Of a stretch of DNA of 64,000 nucleotides, positions 1-10,621 are shown piece after piece. The stretch comes from Leidyana gryllorum EB-2025a (taxonomy: Eukaryota > Apicomplexa). The stretch spans positions 1 through 64,000 of the forward strand of contig JBLWGC010000133.1 of the NCBI GenBank assembly GCA_048772705.1, given 5' to 3'. The notes under the pieces are model-generated. The model searched no databases and was not told the DNA's origin. It saw only the letters and a list, made by a program, of their open reading frames with translations. A program made the position numbers and the translations under genes. Within the stretch, counting starts at the first letter, position 1, and the number at the start of each line of letters is the position of its first letter.

Positions 1-729
1 CCGCACAATCTCGTCCTTGACACGCATTGCCACCGCCCGCTCTTCTTCTGTGCGGCTGCTGATTTCATCAGCCACGACTTCGGCATCCAGCAAGCTGAGC
101 AACTGCAACAAGAGCTCCACGTAACCCAGCAACGCGGCACCATTGGGGTCCTGGTCCAGCGTCAGGGGTGTCAGATTGGCCGTTGTGGCCCACAGACTCT
201 TGATAGTCTCGAGATATCGAGAGAATGCTGAATTCAATGGACTGGGATAAGCTCTCGCAATTAGTGCCACTTGCAAGGCTATAAACTTATTCAGTACATA
301 GACTTGCTCGGCTTCCAACCCTTGGCTGCTACCAGTCAGTTTCCGATGGTATAGAGTCGGAAACAGTGGCACCATATACTTGGTCCAACATTGGTCGGCC
401 AGACCCAGCAACGCCTGATGGTCAGCCAAGTTGGGCACTGCACGGCACAGCGTCTGCAGGCACCAGAAACGGATTTCATGTATACGACGAGGCAGTACAA
501 CCCCCTCGGTACATAGCCCGTTCGACAGAAAAACGAACAGCTCCCAGCAACAACCAGAGCTATTATCCTGGGCTACTATTCCTGAGAAACCACATTTGAA
601 CAACCTCACACTGAGCTCACTGTCTAAGTACTGCTGCGCAGCACATCGCGTCTGGTTTGTGACGTTGGGGTCATCAGAAAGGAGCACGTCAAATGCGTTC
701 TGGAGCTGTATAACTTGGTCACCTTCCAT
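1..729 (-). CDS. XPOT: Exportin-T (tRNA nuclear export karyopherin), N-terminal part
   Basis: Amino-terminal part of an exportin-T (Los1/XPOT family), the Ran-dependent karyopherin that carries tRNA out of the nucleus. Read on the minus strand from ATG at 729, exon 1 (729-610) joins exon 2 (567 to the window edge) across a 42-nt GT-AG intron in phase 0. DAEVVADEIS followed by VKDEIVR matches the family pattern of a conserved acidic helix then 'IKDxMRE', and VLNKFIALQVALIARAYP fits the conserved 'NKxAQxFALxxxxxYP' helix. The remaining HEAT-like repeats lie outside the window, so the gene is incomplete here. The assignment rests on recalled family patterns; another importin-beta superfamily exportin is the main alternative. 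Confidence 0.75.
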   Translation of the reverse strand, partial: MEGDQVIQLQNAFDVLLSDDPNVTNQTRCAAQQYLDSELSVRLFKCGFSGIVAQDNSSGCCWELFVFLSNGLCTEGVVLPRRIHEIRFWCLQTLCRAVPNLADHQALLGLADQCWTKYMVPLFPTLYHRKLTGSSQGLEAEQVYVLNKFIALQVALIARAYPSPLNSAFSRYLETIKSLWATTANLTPLTLDQDPNGAALLGYVELLLQLLSLLDAEVVADEISSRTEEERAVAMRVKDEIVR

Positions 730-1257
730 GCTATCCCTGCCCCCCAAACATGAGCTGCGAATTTTCAGCCTCCAACTCCTAATTATGACTCCTTGCTACG
801 CACCCTATGCCCTGCCAGCTTCCAACAACCACCCCATCGTCACCCATGCGCATTCCTCACCATACCTATCACCGATATGCTCACCCGAACACGCCCGTCC
901 TCACCACACCCCAACTGGTTCTCGCGATCAGGTACCTGATATTGGTTGGACTGTGGCTGAGTTCTCTTGAACGCATCCTTACCACTCTGCAGCTAAAATG
1001 CGTTGGCCAATGAATTCAACCAAGAGACCGCGATACAGAGGGGTTGTCTCGCAAGACAAAGAGGCCAAGAAACAATCTATTCTGAAAATCAGCTAGCGGA
1101 TGCGTCGCACTGGTGTTTACCAGGGGCAGAAGTGAGGTGGTTCTCGGAGATACCGCCTCCAGTCAATGATTGGGGTTGTATCAACCCAGCTATTTCGCTC
1201 TCGCGCACCACGGAGCACCTACCAGTGATTGTTGTAACAGATTAGTGTACTGAAAGA
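730..1257. other. Unassigned interval upstream of exportin-T
   Basis: About 530 bases between the exportin-T start and the stop of the next minus-strand gene. Short open frames exist on both strands, but none has a good start, recognisable protein features or splice sites joining them to a neighbour. It presumably carries the exportin-T promoter and the 3' end of the neighbouring transcript. Confidence 0.5.
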
Positions 1258-1955
1258 CTAGATTGTAGGGTGCAGAAAGGCGGTTAAGATATGTGCAGTC
1301 ACTTGAAGCATCGTGATTTCTACAGGGCTCAGTAGTTCTGCGCAAATTGCAAATCCGGACGGATGTGTTTTCAATTTCAGCACTCGGACAAATCGCTCCA
1401 ACTGAGAAGAAACATCTCGGTCGAAGGCGTAAAGCTTGTCCAGAGACGTTACGGCAGCTATCAGCCATTGGATGAAATGCGCGAGGGTCAGTGAGGCATC
1501 TTTTGAGCCTCGGGTGCCGAACAGCGTGGTTCGGGCTTCGATATGAGCCTCAAGGGCATTCACTACCTCCAGAGCATTTACCTGCAACACGTCTCATGGC
1601 CTGAAGCATCAAAATCGCCATTTACCGAGTCACAGCAATACTGCATAGTGGGCGTGTGTGTTACCACACGCGTTCGCCAATCACCGTTCGTGAGACGCGT
1701 GGGCACCTCTACTGCATATGTTTGCACGAGTTCCGTCTGCAAACGGAACAACTTCGTGGCCGCTACCACTTTTGGGTCCTCGGCAGCATCGGGTTGGTGC
1801 TCTGCTCGCGCGGCACCATCATTTACAGGAGCGATTTGTTGAGGGCGAGGCCGTCTGAGCCTTTTACGCTCAGCTCTAAGCGGGATGAGTGGAAAGGACG
1901 GACCTGAGGCTTACTTGACGTGTGTCAGATAGTCAAAGACGTTTTCGAATTCCAT
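1258..1955 (-). CDS. Hypothetical three-exon protein
   Basis: I do not recognise the product. A consistent model starts at ATG 1955 and joins exons 1955-1915, 1875-1626 and 1581-1258 through introns of 39 and 44 nt, giving 204 residues. Splice phases agree at both joins, and the first intron (GTAAGC...TTAG) removes the only in-frame stop. The first ~60 residues are Arg/Pro-rich and probably disordered. The second half is Leu-rich and helical (HFIQWLIAAVTSLDKLYAF), without signal peptide or membrane span. It diverges from the RRM gene, the two start codons lying 50 bp apart. Confidence 0.55.
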
Positions 1956-2005
1956 TTGGGGGAGAGTGTTTGAAAGAGCAGGGAAAACATGTGGAGGGCT
2001 CTCAG

Positions 2006-2959
2006 ATGAGTTCAGACGAAACGCTTGCGCAAACGCCTCCTTCGAAGGTAGGCTCGATAACCACTGAAAGTCGGTAGAATTGTAGGTGCCCCCAACCCCC
2101 CCATCTTCTCCACGTGGAAAGCGGAAGCGCCCCTCTGAGGAGGCCGAGGAGGTGACAGAATCATGCCCACCCAAGAAGGCCTCGCGCACTGCGGAGCAGC
2201 CCGTTCCGTCCACAGATGATGCAAACCGCACCACTCTTTGGATCGGTGATCTCGAGAAATGGGAAGACGAAGAAGTAGTCTTTCATTTCTTCAGCCGTCT
2301 GGCACCGAAAGGGGTGGTGTCGGTGAAGATCGCGCGCGACCGCGAGGAGCAACGGTCCTTGGGTTACGGATTTATTGACTTTGCCTCCCGGGAGATAGCT
2401 GAGCGCATTCTCACTTCCGCGCCTGCAATTAAGCGTCCACATGGCAGGTGAGGGCATTGTGAGTTGGCAGGTCACTGTTGGTGTAGACGGTTCAAATTGA
2501 CGTGGGCGAAAGGCAAGACTCGGCGGCCATTCAATCCCACAGCAGGCGCATTGCCTTTGCGCTCGTCCCACACGCCGGTCGAGCCGACCCCAGTTCCTAG
2601 TTCTGAGTGGTTCGTCAAGTTGGTTGAATGCACTGCGTGTTGCGACGCCCAGCGGCTTTGCGACGAGGTGCTCCGCACAACGGGGTTCGCCCCAGGTACC
2701 TCTCACGTTAACGTAAGGCGGCCAAAGAGAGATGTTGACGACCGATTTTGCTCTCTCTTCCACCCAGACATACACAATAGGCAACAAGACCGAAGCCACG
2801 ATCTACTTCAAGTCGTCGGAATGGTTCTTCAGTTTTCTGCAGTACTTCTCTGATGGCAAGGTTCAGGCTGGTGCTTTCACTGGGTACATTGAAATTCCTC
2901 CGGTGGTGCTAAACCGCTGGACCCGACTCTATGAGAGCTCTACCTCCTGCCCTCCCTGA
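2006..2959 (+). CDS. RRM-domain RNA-binding protein (RBP45/TRNAU1AP-like)
   Basis: Nuclear-type RNA-binding protein with one clear RNA recognition motif. Exons 2006-2047, 2086-2447, 2487-2712 and 2768-2959 (introns 38, 39 and 55 nt) give 273 residues with consistent phases. After a basic nuclear-signal-like stretch (GKRKRPSEE), the RRM has RNP2 TLWIGDL and RNP1 YGFIDFAS at residues ~62-140 and ends RFKLTWA, the ending typical of plant RBP45/47 and tRNA-Sec-associated protein RRMs. Residues ~180-260 may hold a second, degenerate RRM, because ATIYFKSSEW sits where an RNP2 strand would be. Start ATG 2006 is chosen because an upstream exon is needed before the acceptor at 2085. The precise RNA target cannot be inferred. 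Confidence 0.85.
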
Positions 2960-3094
2960 CTATAATAGGCTTAGGCGAGACACACTCGCGACTTGCTATC
3001 GTCCATATAGAAGAGCACGCCACACTCCTCCAGTTCATCCATCGCCCCTCGCACTTCTTCCTCTACGAACGAGGCCGATCCAGTCACACAAGTA

Positions 3095-3520
3095 CTACTT
3101 CTTCTTACCTGACCACTTGCTTTTCAAGAAAGCCCGCACGGCCACAGTTGATTCCGAGTCATCTGACTTGAACGCCTTCTCACTCGCCTCCTTGATGAAG
3201 CGATAAATACACTTCTTCAGCCTGCCATCCACCTTTGCCATAACAAGGCGCCCACCAGGGAAGCCAATTCTTCAACTCCGTCCTCACCTGTCGTCTCCGA
3301 TGAGCTCAGCTCTCTCAGCGTCGTCCACCACAATCTCCTCGTCGTTATACGGATCTTTGTCTTTCTTCTCCACCTCCGCCTGCTGCTGCTGCTGCGCGGC
3401 CGTCAAGCCACTCTCCGCCGCGGCAGTCTCTGCCTCCATCGCCTTCTCCTCCACCGCGGACACTGCTGCCGCAGCACATTCAAGCAAGTGTGTCGCCACA
3501 GCCTCTTCAAATTCGGCCAT
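3095..3520 (-). CDS. Small acidic hypothetical protein
   Basis: Two exons, 3520-3288 and 3221-3095, joined across a 66-nt intron, give about 119 residues. The first part is Ala/Glu-rich and probably a helix or coiled coil followed by a Gln run (AAQQQQQAEVEKKDKDPYND). The last exon is conserved-looking (RLKKCIYRFIKEASEKAF) and ends in Lys residues. No signal peptide or membrane span is visible. I do not recognise the family. The join was chosen because it preserves phase and uses GTGAGG/GCAG; an alternative acceptor 12 nt earlier would put the exon out of frame. Confidence 0.6.
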
Positions 3521-4032
3521 CCGAATGTGAGATGTCCTGATCACGAGCAATCAATCTATCAGTCATCGATCACTCATCGCAGGAATATAAAGCGTCCAAA
3601 GTGAGCTCAGCACTGTACATCTCTATCGCACAGTATTGACGGAGACGCCCTCAATTATTATACGCATCCGCCGCCCTCACGTCATATACGTATAACTTAC
3701 ATATACAATACACACCATAAAAACCGTTTCTGTGTGAGACATCCAGTTCATTGGAGTCACTAGCAGCCCGTCCAAGACAGAATTGCAGATTCATTCATAC
3801 GCACACACAACTCAATTCGACGGACGTGGTAAGGATCACAATTACGCAACTTCACAAAATTGGGCATCGTGCCCCCGGCCACCCATTCACATATAAAGTG
3901 AGTCGGTGAACTTTCGATCTGCAAAATCGGGCCGGGCCACCGGTCGACCTCTTGTTGTGCTGGAATTCACTTACACACCACGACACACTCTAGATATACT
4001 GTCCCCCCTCGACCCCACGTGTTCATGTGACC
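3521..4032. other. Intergenic interval with unresolved open segment
   Basis: No complete gene could be built here. On the minus strand, roughly 3762-3965 is open for about 65 codons (it contains the run HVRRIELCVRMNES) and could be a further exon of the RPA2-like gene, which ends with a consensus GTAAGG donor at its stop. The phases I tried did not agree, so it is left unassigned. Confidence 0.35.
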
Positions 4033-4672
4033 TTACATGAGGATAAGTTCGCCGTTAATGACTTGTGGAACTCCAATGAGACGCGCTGGCCTCTGCACTG
4101 GCACTACCTTTTCCTGGTTGTTGTTGTCAGTAGAAGACTCATTTTCAACTTCTGGTTTTCTCGTCGCTGGCGGTTTCACCTTTTCCAGTTCCGCCGTGTA
4201 CTTATCAGAGAGATCAGTCCGCAATTCGTAGCGAAAACCAATGGTACCGGTTGCATCTTTCAACTATGTAGCATTTGTGCCCCATAAACAATAACACTGA
4301 CGCACCTCTCCCATCCAAACATCACCGGCCACAATGTCCAAATTGGTAATCCACCCACACACAGCGACAGAACTCCATATTTGACTGATAGTGAGTCGAA
4401 TGGTGTCTCAGCGCGCGCATACACACGTGCGCTCGTTCGCATACTCACTCATGAATACGAGGTTTCCCGTCATCTAAGTCGCCCTTAGCTTTGGCGTTCA
4501 TACACGAGGCAACAGTCACCGGCAGTATACCCGGTCCCAGTGGTCGTGGGCCGGCTCCGGTGGTGCCAGAGGAGGCAGTGGTCTTGATAGGGTCATCTTG
4601 ACTTTGGCTGAACCCATATTCTTGGGAGTAGCTAGCTCCAAAGTCGACACCGCTGTACTGGTCAGAGAACAT
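4033..4672 (-). CDS. Replication protein A 32-kDa (RPA2)-like OB-fold protein
   Basis: Probable subunit 2 of the single-strand DNA-binding complex RPA used in replication and repair. Exons 4672-4449, 4384-4306 and 4263-4033 (introns 64 and 42 nt) give 177 residues. The Ser/Gly/Gln-rich N terminus (MFSDQYSGVDFGASYSQ) resembles the phosphorylated tail of RPA2. It is followed by LPVTVASCMNA, where RPA2 has 'PVTVxQ', and then an OB-fold pattern of strands (VAVCGWITNLD; ARLIGVPQVINGELIL). The usual C-terminal winged helix is absent. A GTAAGG donor overlaps the stop codon, so a further exon is possible. Divergent from the SNARE gene, with starts only 30 bp apart. Confidence 0.55.
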
Positions 4673-4702
4673 TGGTGGCTACAAAACCGTTTTTTGTGAG
4701 CC

Positions 4703-5448
4703 ATGTCAGCCGAGATAGATGCGCTACTGCGGGAGATGGACATACTCCTGACGGACCTGAGGGATACGTTGCACAATATCAATAACTTCAATGCTGACGA
4801 CCGTCGTCAGAAGCTCAGTCGATGTCAACGGTGCATTCAACAGATTCGGACAACAAAGGAAGCTGCTTTGCTGGAGGCGAGGTCCGTACAAAGCCCGGCG
4901 GAACGGGACGAGGCCAAAGACGCTCTAAAGCGTCGGATGGCCACGTTCAAACAGCTTTGCGAGGACTATGACTACAAGCGCAATGAAATTGACCGAGACC
5001 AGCTGCAAGCAGGTGAGAGTTCGGATGATGACTGTTTCAACGAGAACGGCAACAGAGGCTGAAACGTATGATCAAGGAGACCCGCAGTCGGCGCAGCAGC
5101 AGGCATTGATTGCTAAAGGAGACCGACTGCAAGATCAAACTCAAGACGCCATCAGTAGAATGCAAGGGTTGGTGAGTGTGTAGGAACACTGTTTGACAGC
5201 GCAGAAATTGAGTGTAGGCCCTGGATGCAGAGGACATTGGTGTTGCCACTGCTGCCCAAATGGATGCACAGATGGAGCAAATGGGTAGAATAGGCGAAGG
5301 TCTGGATGATGTGGCTTACAACACTGAAAGAGCGAAGCAGACTGCGATGCAAATGGCCCGCAGTGCGGCTAAAGACTTGTGTATCCAGATACTGTGTGGA
5401 GGCATCGTACTTTGTACGGTGGTCATTGTCGTGCTGGTGAGCATTTAG
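4703..5448 (+). CDS. NPSN-type Qb-SNARE, tail-anchored
   Basis: Membrane-fusion SNARE of the novel plant SNARE (NPSN/Vti1-like Qb) class, expected on endomembranes, the plasma membrane or a division site. Exons 4703-5012, 5056-5171 and 5218-5448 (introns 43 and 46 nt) give 218 residues. Residues ~1-100 are a helical N-terminal domain. The SNARE motif runs from ~135 to 190, with DIGVATAAQMDAQMEQMGRI matching the NPSN consensus. A single C-terminal membrane anchor (ILCGGIVLCTVVIVVLVSI) ends the protein, as expected for a tail-anchored SNARE. Both introns end in a clean AG, and phases fit. Confidence 0.88.
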
Positions 5449-5540
5449 GGGACTAAGGCGGGATCCAAGAGGAGGAGGCGTGGAGGGGAACTACAAATGT
5501 GACAAGGGCGACCGACTGCACACTTTGGAACTATTCACTA

Positions 5541-6514
5541 CTATCTATGGTGCGCCGGCGCGGATGATATATTCGGGCGGAGGTAGGAGAAGTCGTACGG
5601 GCGATCCAGCTGACTCGCAATCGCCTGAGTTAGATCGCGCTGTGAGGGGAGCAGATCGATAGGGTGAGGAAGAGGAGAACGTTCACTCACCAGAACCAAA
5701 CGGTCGATGTGGCGGCCTCCTCTGTGGAATCGCATGACGTGGACGGGGAGATTGAGAAGGTGCTGAGGGAGAGGAAGGTTGTCTTCCCACTTGGGTACCA
5801 GAATTCTGCTCAGAAATGTGGTGTGTGGTGGCTGAGGGGCCCACCTGATGTGCTGGGCAGCGCTGGGGATTGACACGATTGGCATGGATCGGAAGGGCCA
5901 CTCGGCGTTAGACACCATCACCCCAACTACCCCATGCCAGTGTTTCTTGGAAAAGTTACGACATTCACTGGAATCCACAAATGTGACGTCCAGAGTTTCG
6001 GTGCCGTTCGTCAATGGCACTGAGAATCGTTTCCAGTCTGTTGATCGACCGTTAGCGTGCTGTGTTTGGCACCCCTCACTCGACGATGTCGATTGTGCTG
6101 GCCGATTGGGCCCCAGAGGTAGCCGTCCGGTTCTCAAGAATATTTCCATTGTGTCCCTATCATTGAAGGGAGCGGGTAACGTGCTGCTGAATACGACCAC
6201 GATGGGTTTCATTCCGTTTCGTTTGAGGAAGTGTGCCATGGCTAAGTACCAGAGAAAGATAAGTCTCTTGTGATTGATTGTGGCTGCTTACTCGGAGCGT
6301 TAGCCTTTTCTTCGGCTTTCGCTGCTTGAGCGGCTTCTTTTATAATGGCTTCCACCACTTCCGCGGCATCGCTTCGGGATGCAACCTGAGAGGGCGGCTG
6401 ACATACCAAACGCTTTGCTTTCAGAGCTGCCAATGGGTCATCAAAGACTTCAACAAATGGGTCTACATAATAATGCGAAGACACTGTGTCCTCTGGTCCG
6501 ATAGAAGAGGACAT
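5541..6514 (-). CDS. CDC73: Cdc73/parafibromin-like Paf1 complex subunit
   Basis: Likely subunit of the Paf1 elongation complex on RNA polymerase II. Exons 6514-6292, 6241-5691 and 5639-5541 (introns 50 and 51 nt) give 290 residues. The C-terminal Cdc73 domain (Ras-like fold) is recognisable: KPIVVVFSSTL is the first strand, VVGVMVSNAEWPFRSMP matches 'VVAVFVxGxxWQFKGWP', and VMRFHRGGRHIDRLVL matches the terminal 'INRHKRHLDR' segment. The N-terminal ~90 residues are Ala/Glu-rich and much shorter than in animal parafibromin (about 530 residues). The gene ends convergently, 92 bp from the SNARE stop. Confidence 0.75.
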
Positions 6515-6530
6515 AAGAGGAAAAATTCTG

Positions 6531-7285
6531 TTATATAGCTATAGCCACTTTGTCTGGCAGCACCTCCCCCTCGAACCACTGTAACTTCTTGCTATATGGA
6601 GACTGCGAGGTCTTGCGAGATCGCAGCTCCTGGGCAGTGAACAATGTAGTGTCCTTGGTACAGACTGCAAAGTAGTCAAGAGTTCCTAATGCAAACCTCC
6701 CAGCCTTGAAGTAGGATTTGGCAGAGGTTATGGGTAATTGCAGGGGGTCACTGAGGCTCAAGAAATACGGGGTTGGGGCTGGAACGATTCCCATCAAACC
6801 TGTCTTTTGACTTATCGCAAAGCAATAGCCCAGCTTGGTGTCATCGAGGTCGTAATTTATACCTCCGGGCAACGATCCGGAGCAGGAAACTTGGGTTGCG
6901 GATCCGTGCTTGAATCGGAAATTGAGCATTTCCGGCTCGAAGGCACACCGACAGATGAGAGTGAGGCTGAAGCGTGGAGTGACCTCTGAATCGTCGGGTG
7001 TGACGAATCCATTTTCAGCCTCATATCTATTGAGGGTCATCAGTGAGTGGGTCGACGGAGACACCGCAGATCGCGTACTCACCGAACAATATCTGCGGGA
7101 TCAGTTAGTCCTTCTGGCAGAGTCGCATTATCTCTTTGCAATGCTCTCTGTTTCATACGTACTTTATAGCAGTTTGTCGCAGTCCGAGCATCTCCATGGA
7201 TTTGATCAAAAGGGTGAAATCCGCGGGACTGAGCCTGAATCTGCAGTAAGGCCCCACAGGTGAGTAGTGTAGCGAGTCTCAACAT
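6531..7285 (-). CDS. Secreted hypothetical protein
   Basis: Predicted secreted protein of 232 residues from exons 7285-7083 and 7026-6531 (56-nt intron). It begins with a classic signal peptide (MLRLATLLTCGALLQIQAQS), the reason for choosing ATG 7285. The mature part contains several Cys residues (ICRCAFEP, VSCSGS, YCFAIS, FAVCTK) spaced as in a beta-rich extracellular domain. No transmembrane segment or known catalytic motif is visible. Its stop codon lies 16 nt upstream of the Cdc73 start on the same strand. The family is not recognised. Confidence 0.7.
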
Positions 7286-7381
7286 GCTGATCTGATGGTT
7301 CCGAGTCTTATCAAACAGGTGTTTTGTCCCTCCAGAAATAAAATTTTGGCTCGATTTTGACCAGTGTTCCAAGCAGGAAGA

Positions 7382-7897
7382 ATGGTAAGTAGACGAAATA
7401 TCAGCTTCTTTCGCTCATGACGGTATCTTAATAGGCGAAGGCTAAGGCTCATCAGTTGCGTCAGTCGAGCGTCGAGGACCTCAAGACTAAAATCCAACAA
7501 TACAAGGAGGAACTCCATGGCCACCGTGTTGGTTTCGTCCCCCGCACCCATGAGGGCCGTGTTGGCAAGATCCAGGTAAGCGTCTCCCCGTCGCGCCCTT
7601 TATTCCAATGGTCTCTCACAGCTCGCCCGCAAGAACATCTCTCGCGCTTTGACTGTCTACAACGAGAAGCGTCGTGAGGAGGCCAAGGCTGCATACAAGG
7701 GCAAGAAGTGGATCCCCAGGGAGATGCGTCCCAAGCTCACTCGTGCCCTCCGCAGAGCTTTGACTCCCGAGCAGAAGGCGAAGAAGACTCTCAAGTAAGT
7801 CTCTTCAACTCGACCACTGTGCCAAACCACTCTTCTTTTTAGGGAAACCAAGCGCAACCAGAACTTTGCTCCTCGCAAATTTGTTGTCCTTGCTTAA
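7382..7897 (+). CDS. RPL35: 60S ribosomal protein L35 (uL29 family)
   Basis: Large-subunit ribosomal protein at the polypeptide exit tunnel. Exon 1 is only the ATG (7382-7384), followed by 7435-7575, 7622-7794 and 7843-7897 with introns of 50, 46 and 48 nt. The product is 123 residues, the usual length of eukaryotic L35. It opens MAKAKAHQLR and contains LKTKIQQYKEEL, then IPREMRPKLTRALRRALTP and the ending RNQNFAPRKFVVLA, all strongly conserved in the family. Having the start codon alone in exon 1 is common for ribosomal protein genes. Confidence 0.97.
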
Positions 7898-8002
7898 GTT
7901 CTCTCGTCGTTGTTCGTTGACCAACCTACTAATAGCCTAGTCTTCCACCAATTTGCCGCCGCTCAATCGCAGTCACGAAATTTGTCATAGGTAGTTCTCT
8001 CA

Positions 8003-9796
8003 ATGGATCCTGACACTTCGTGGGCGGCGGGAGACGAGATACAATGGCCCCTGACCCCCCAAACACAAGTAGACAGATCCTCTTCTCATCGACCCCGCGG
8101 TGCCAAAGGCCCGCCTGCACCCTTAACCCTCGATGATCTCGAGGTCCCAACCCCAGAAGGGTTTAATCGCCAGCCACACGGAGAAGATGCCCTCGGCCGA
8201 TTGTATCGGGCCCTCCAAGCCCAGGGACCGCCTAACGATTTATCTTTATCCACTTTCGACAGTGTCAAAAGGGGGGGTCTGAGTCAGTCAGCCCTCAATA
8301 GCGTTAATCGAGGACCGCAGCACGACACCCCCTCCCCGACCAACGTACTCTCACGGACCTCTTACGACAATGGTTTCCGTAAAACCTCTCCGTCAGCACC
8401 CGTGCCCATCTTGATATCGGACTCATCATCTGTCAATAGATCTTCTACGGTATTGGAACGTGCGTCTGACGCGCCCCCCCCAGCGGCCGACAAGGACGGA
8501 TCCTCTTCGTCTTCGGTTCAGTTTCTCGCCCACAAGTGGCCCCATCAGCAGATCGATGGCACTACCGTAACAATGGAGAATGTTTCCGTTGACTCCTCGT
8601 TCCTGCATCCCCAGTCTCCCTCGGCTCATATCGGGCCGGGCGGCAGAGGCTTTGTGAGTACCGTCAAGTTTCCTCACAGTTCCGATAGAGATGTCCAGTT
8701 TCACGGCAAAAGAGGGTTCCAACCTCATCTCAACCCGGATATCCCCATAAATGTTAGCAGCACCACATCGTCCCATGGTATCACTATCGACACGCGGACG
8801 TCGGAGGACAAGACAACCCTCTTATCTTCACCGCCACCCGTTGTCGGGGCACTCGACCGGATGGATATCAATCTACGACCGCCTCAACTCCACCGTCACC
8901 CGGCGGCGGTACCAATCCCTCGTCACAGCAGCGAGAAGAGCTCGTCTGGAGGTGTGTATTCGGGCTCAAACCATTCGCTGCCTTATCGACCCGTCGAGAC
9001 ACTGCCCCCCAAAATGTCAGCACCACACACACACGTACCGCCTCCACCGAAACCGTCTCCACCGCCGCGAGCGAAAGCCAGTGGAGGGCTATCGCAGGCC
9101 CGAGTTGAGAACATAATCCAGGAATGGGTCAAAGTGGATGAACAAGTTCGGTTACTGAAAACCGGAAAGTCCGCTCTTGACTTGGTACCAAAGCCCATTA
9201 AAGACGCTACCTGTCCACTTGGATCTGAATACTTTCGTTTGGGTAATGTTGCCCCCGATCGATCTTTGGTGCCCGCAGACATTATATTTAACGAAGCCAC
9301 TTTACGTAACTCTGTGGAAGAGCTGATTATGTTACTCTCAACAGCGTAAGGGGGGAGATCCATCAATGCCTATGCAATGCTTCCGTCAGTCAATTGAGGG
9401 AACGTACACTATCTGAAGAACTCCACCGTACTCGAGCTGCCTGCCACAAACTTCGAACCGATCTGAACGAGATACGGGGACGGACGAGCCCCATGGCCGG
9501 CGCCCGCAGAGAATCGACCCTCGGCGGAGTCAGAATGAACAAGTTGGTGACTAAACGTCGCCCGCCTGATCTCCGAATGCAATATGTGTAAGTTCTCCCT
9601 CCCAGATGTGAGTCACACACACCCTTTCTTGCCGCTGCGCAGTCCCGATAGTTTTGGCGCCGTGGGAGACAACATCCGCCGCAAAGCTTTCGACTTTACA
9701 AACTATTTGAACGCGACAGAGAGTGAAAATGATCCTCCCGTCATAGTACGCGCTAGCGAGATCCAGAATGTCTGTCAGATACTGGACCCCCATTAA
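8003..9796 (+). CDS. Large disordered protein with C-terminal coiled-coil region
   Basis: Not recognised. Exons 8003-9345, 9390-9587 and 9643-9796 (introns 44 and 55 nt) give 564 residues. The first ~350 residues are Ser/Pro/His-rich and look disordered. From ~360, a compact region follows (RVENIIQEWVKVDEQV, then a charged helix QLRERTLSEELHRTRAACHK) that could be a coiled coil or interaction domain. Start ATG 8003 is the first in frame after an upstream stop-containing stretch. Its stop codon overlaps the stop of the convergent gene on the other strand by three bases. Confidence 0.7.
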
Positions 9797-10600
9797 GTCT
9801 CCTCGAGATACGCAGCAGCAATTTCCTTGGATATCTTTCTCAACCCTTCTATCCGCAAACTGTGGTCGCTCCCTATACATTGATTTTCCATCTCTTCCCA
9901 TTCGCTCTTCCCCCCTAACGAGCAACTTGGCCATCGCAAACTGAAATGCTGACGCCCCATCTCCGTCATTTGCTGGGTGCTGCTCCACACACCGATGTAC
10001 CTGGAAACCACATTGCCCTCCCAAACCTATACACCCCTACCAGTCACATTGCTCTATAATCTCATTGTCATCATTCGACCGAAACGGTCGTTCCACTGGA
10101 CCACTGATCCACTTCATACTCAGTTTCTGACTCTTCCCAATGTGCTCCCACACCAAAGACTCGTCAGCAACTCTCAGACCCCGAAATAGCCGAAGGGGTC
10201 CCTTCTGACGCACCAGTGAACCACAATTCTCACCCTTCGCATTGGCCACTCGCAGCAAAATGTCCCGACGCACAAAACCACCCGCCGGAACCACCCAAAC
10301 GTCGTTCTCCCAAATCGGAGGCCAAAACTCAACACACAGTCTCGGCTTGAATTGTGTCGGATCACACCGATAATTCAATCGGTACCAACAACTGCTCAAC
10401 GGTGGCGCTTCGTCCACACAATGATCGACTCGGACAGGATTCAGTATGAGCAAACTCGAGTACGACGTCGACGTCTCTTTGTTGGAAGAAGAGTTCTCAC
10501 TCTCAATGTACTCCTCAAACAAAACATTGTCCCCAGAAGTCGTCGTAATTATAGAGTCATAATCCCCCACATCCAATGTACTCGAACTCGATGTCGACAT
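9793..10600 (-). CDS. Hypothetical two-exon protein
   Basis: Exons 10600-10041 and 10000-9793 flank a 40-nt intron, and the protein has 255 residues. The N terminus is Ser/Thr/Asp-rich. The centre is Trp- and Cys-containing and globular-looking (LCVEFWPPIWENDVWVVP; GGFVRRDILLRVANAKG), and the C terminus is helical. No signal peptide, membrane segment or motif lets me name it. Start ATG 10600 is 21 bp from the divergent Psf1-like start, and the stop overlaps the convergent plus-strand stop. Confidence 0.65.
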
Positions 10601-10621
10601 CCACAAAAAAAAGTACCAAGT

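Noticed and set aside
1911-2234. Minus-strand frame opposite the RRM gene start
   Set aside because: Only its last ~14 codons (from ATG 1955) are used by the minus-strand gene; the rest is antisense to the RRM exons.
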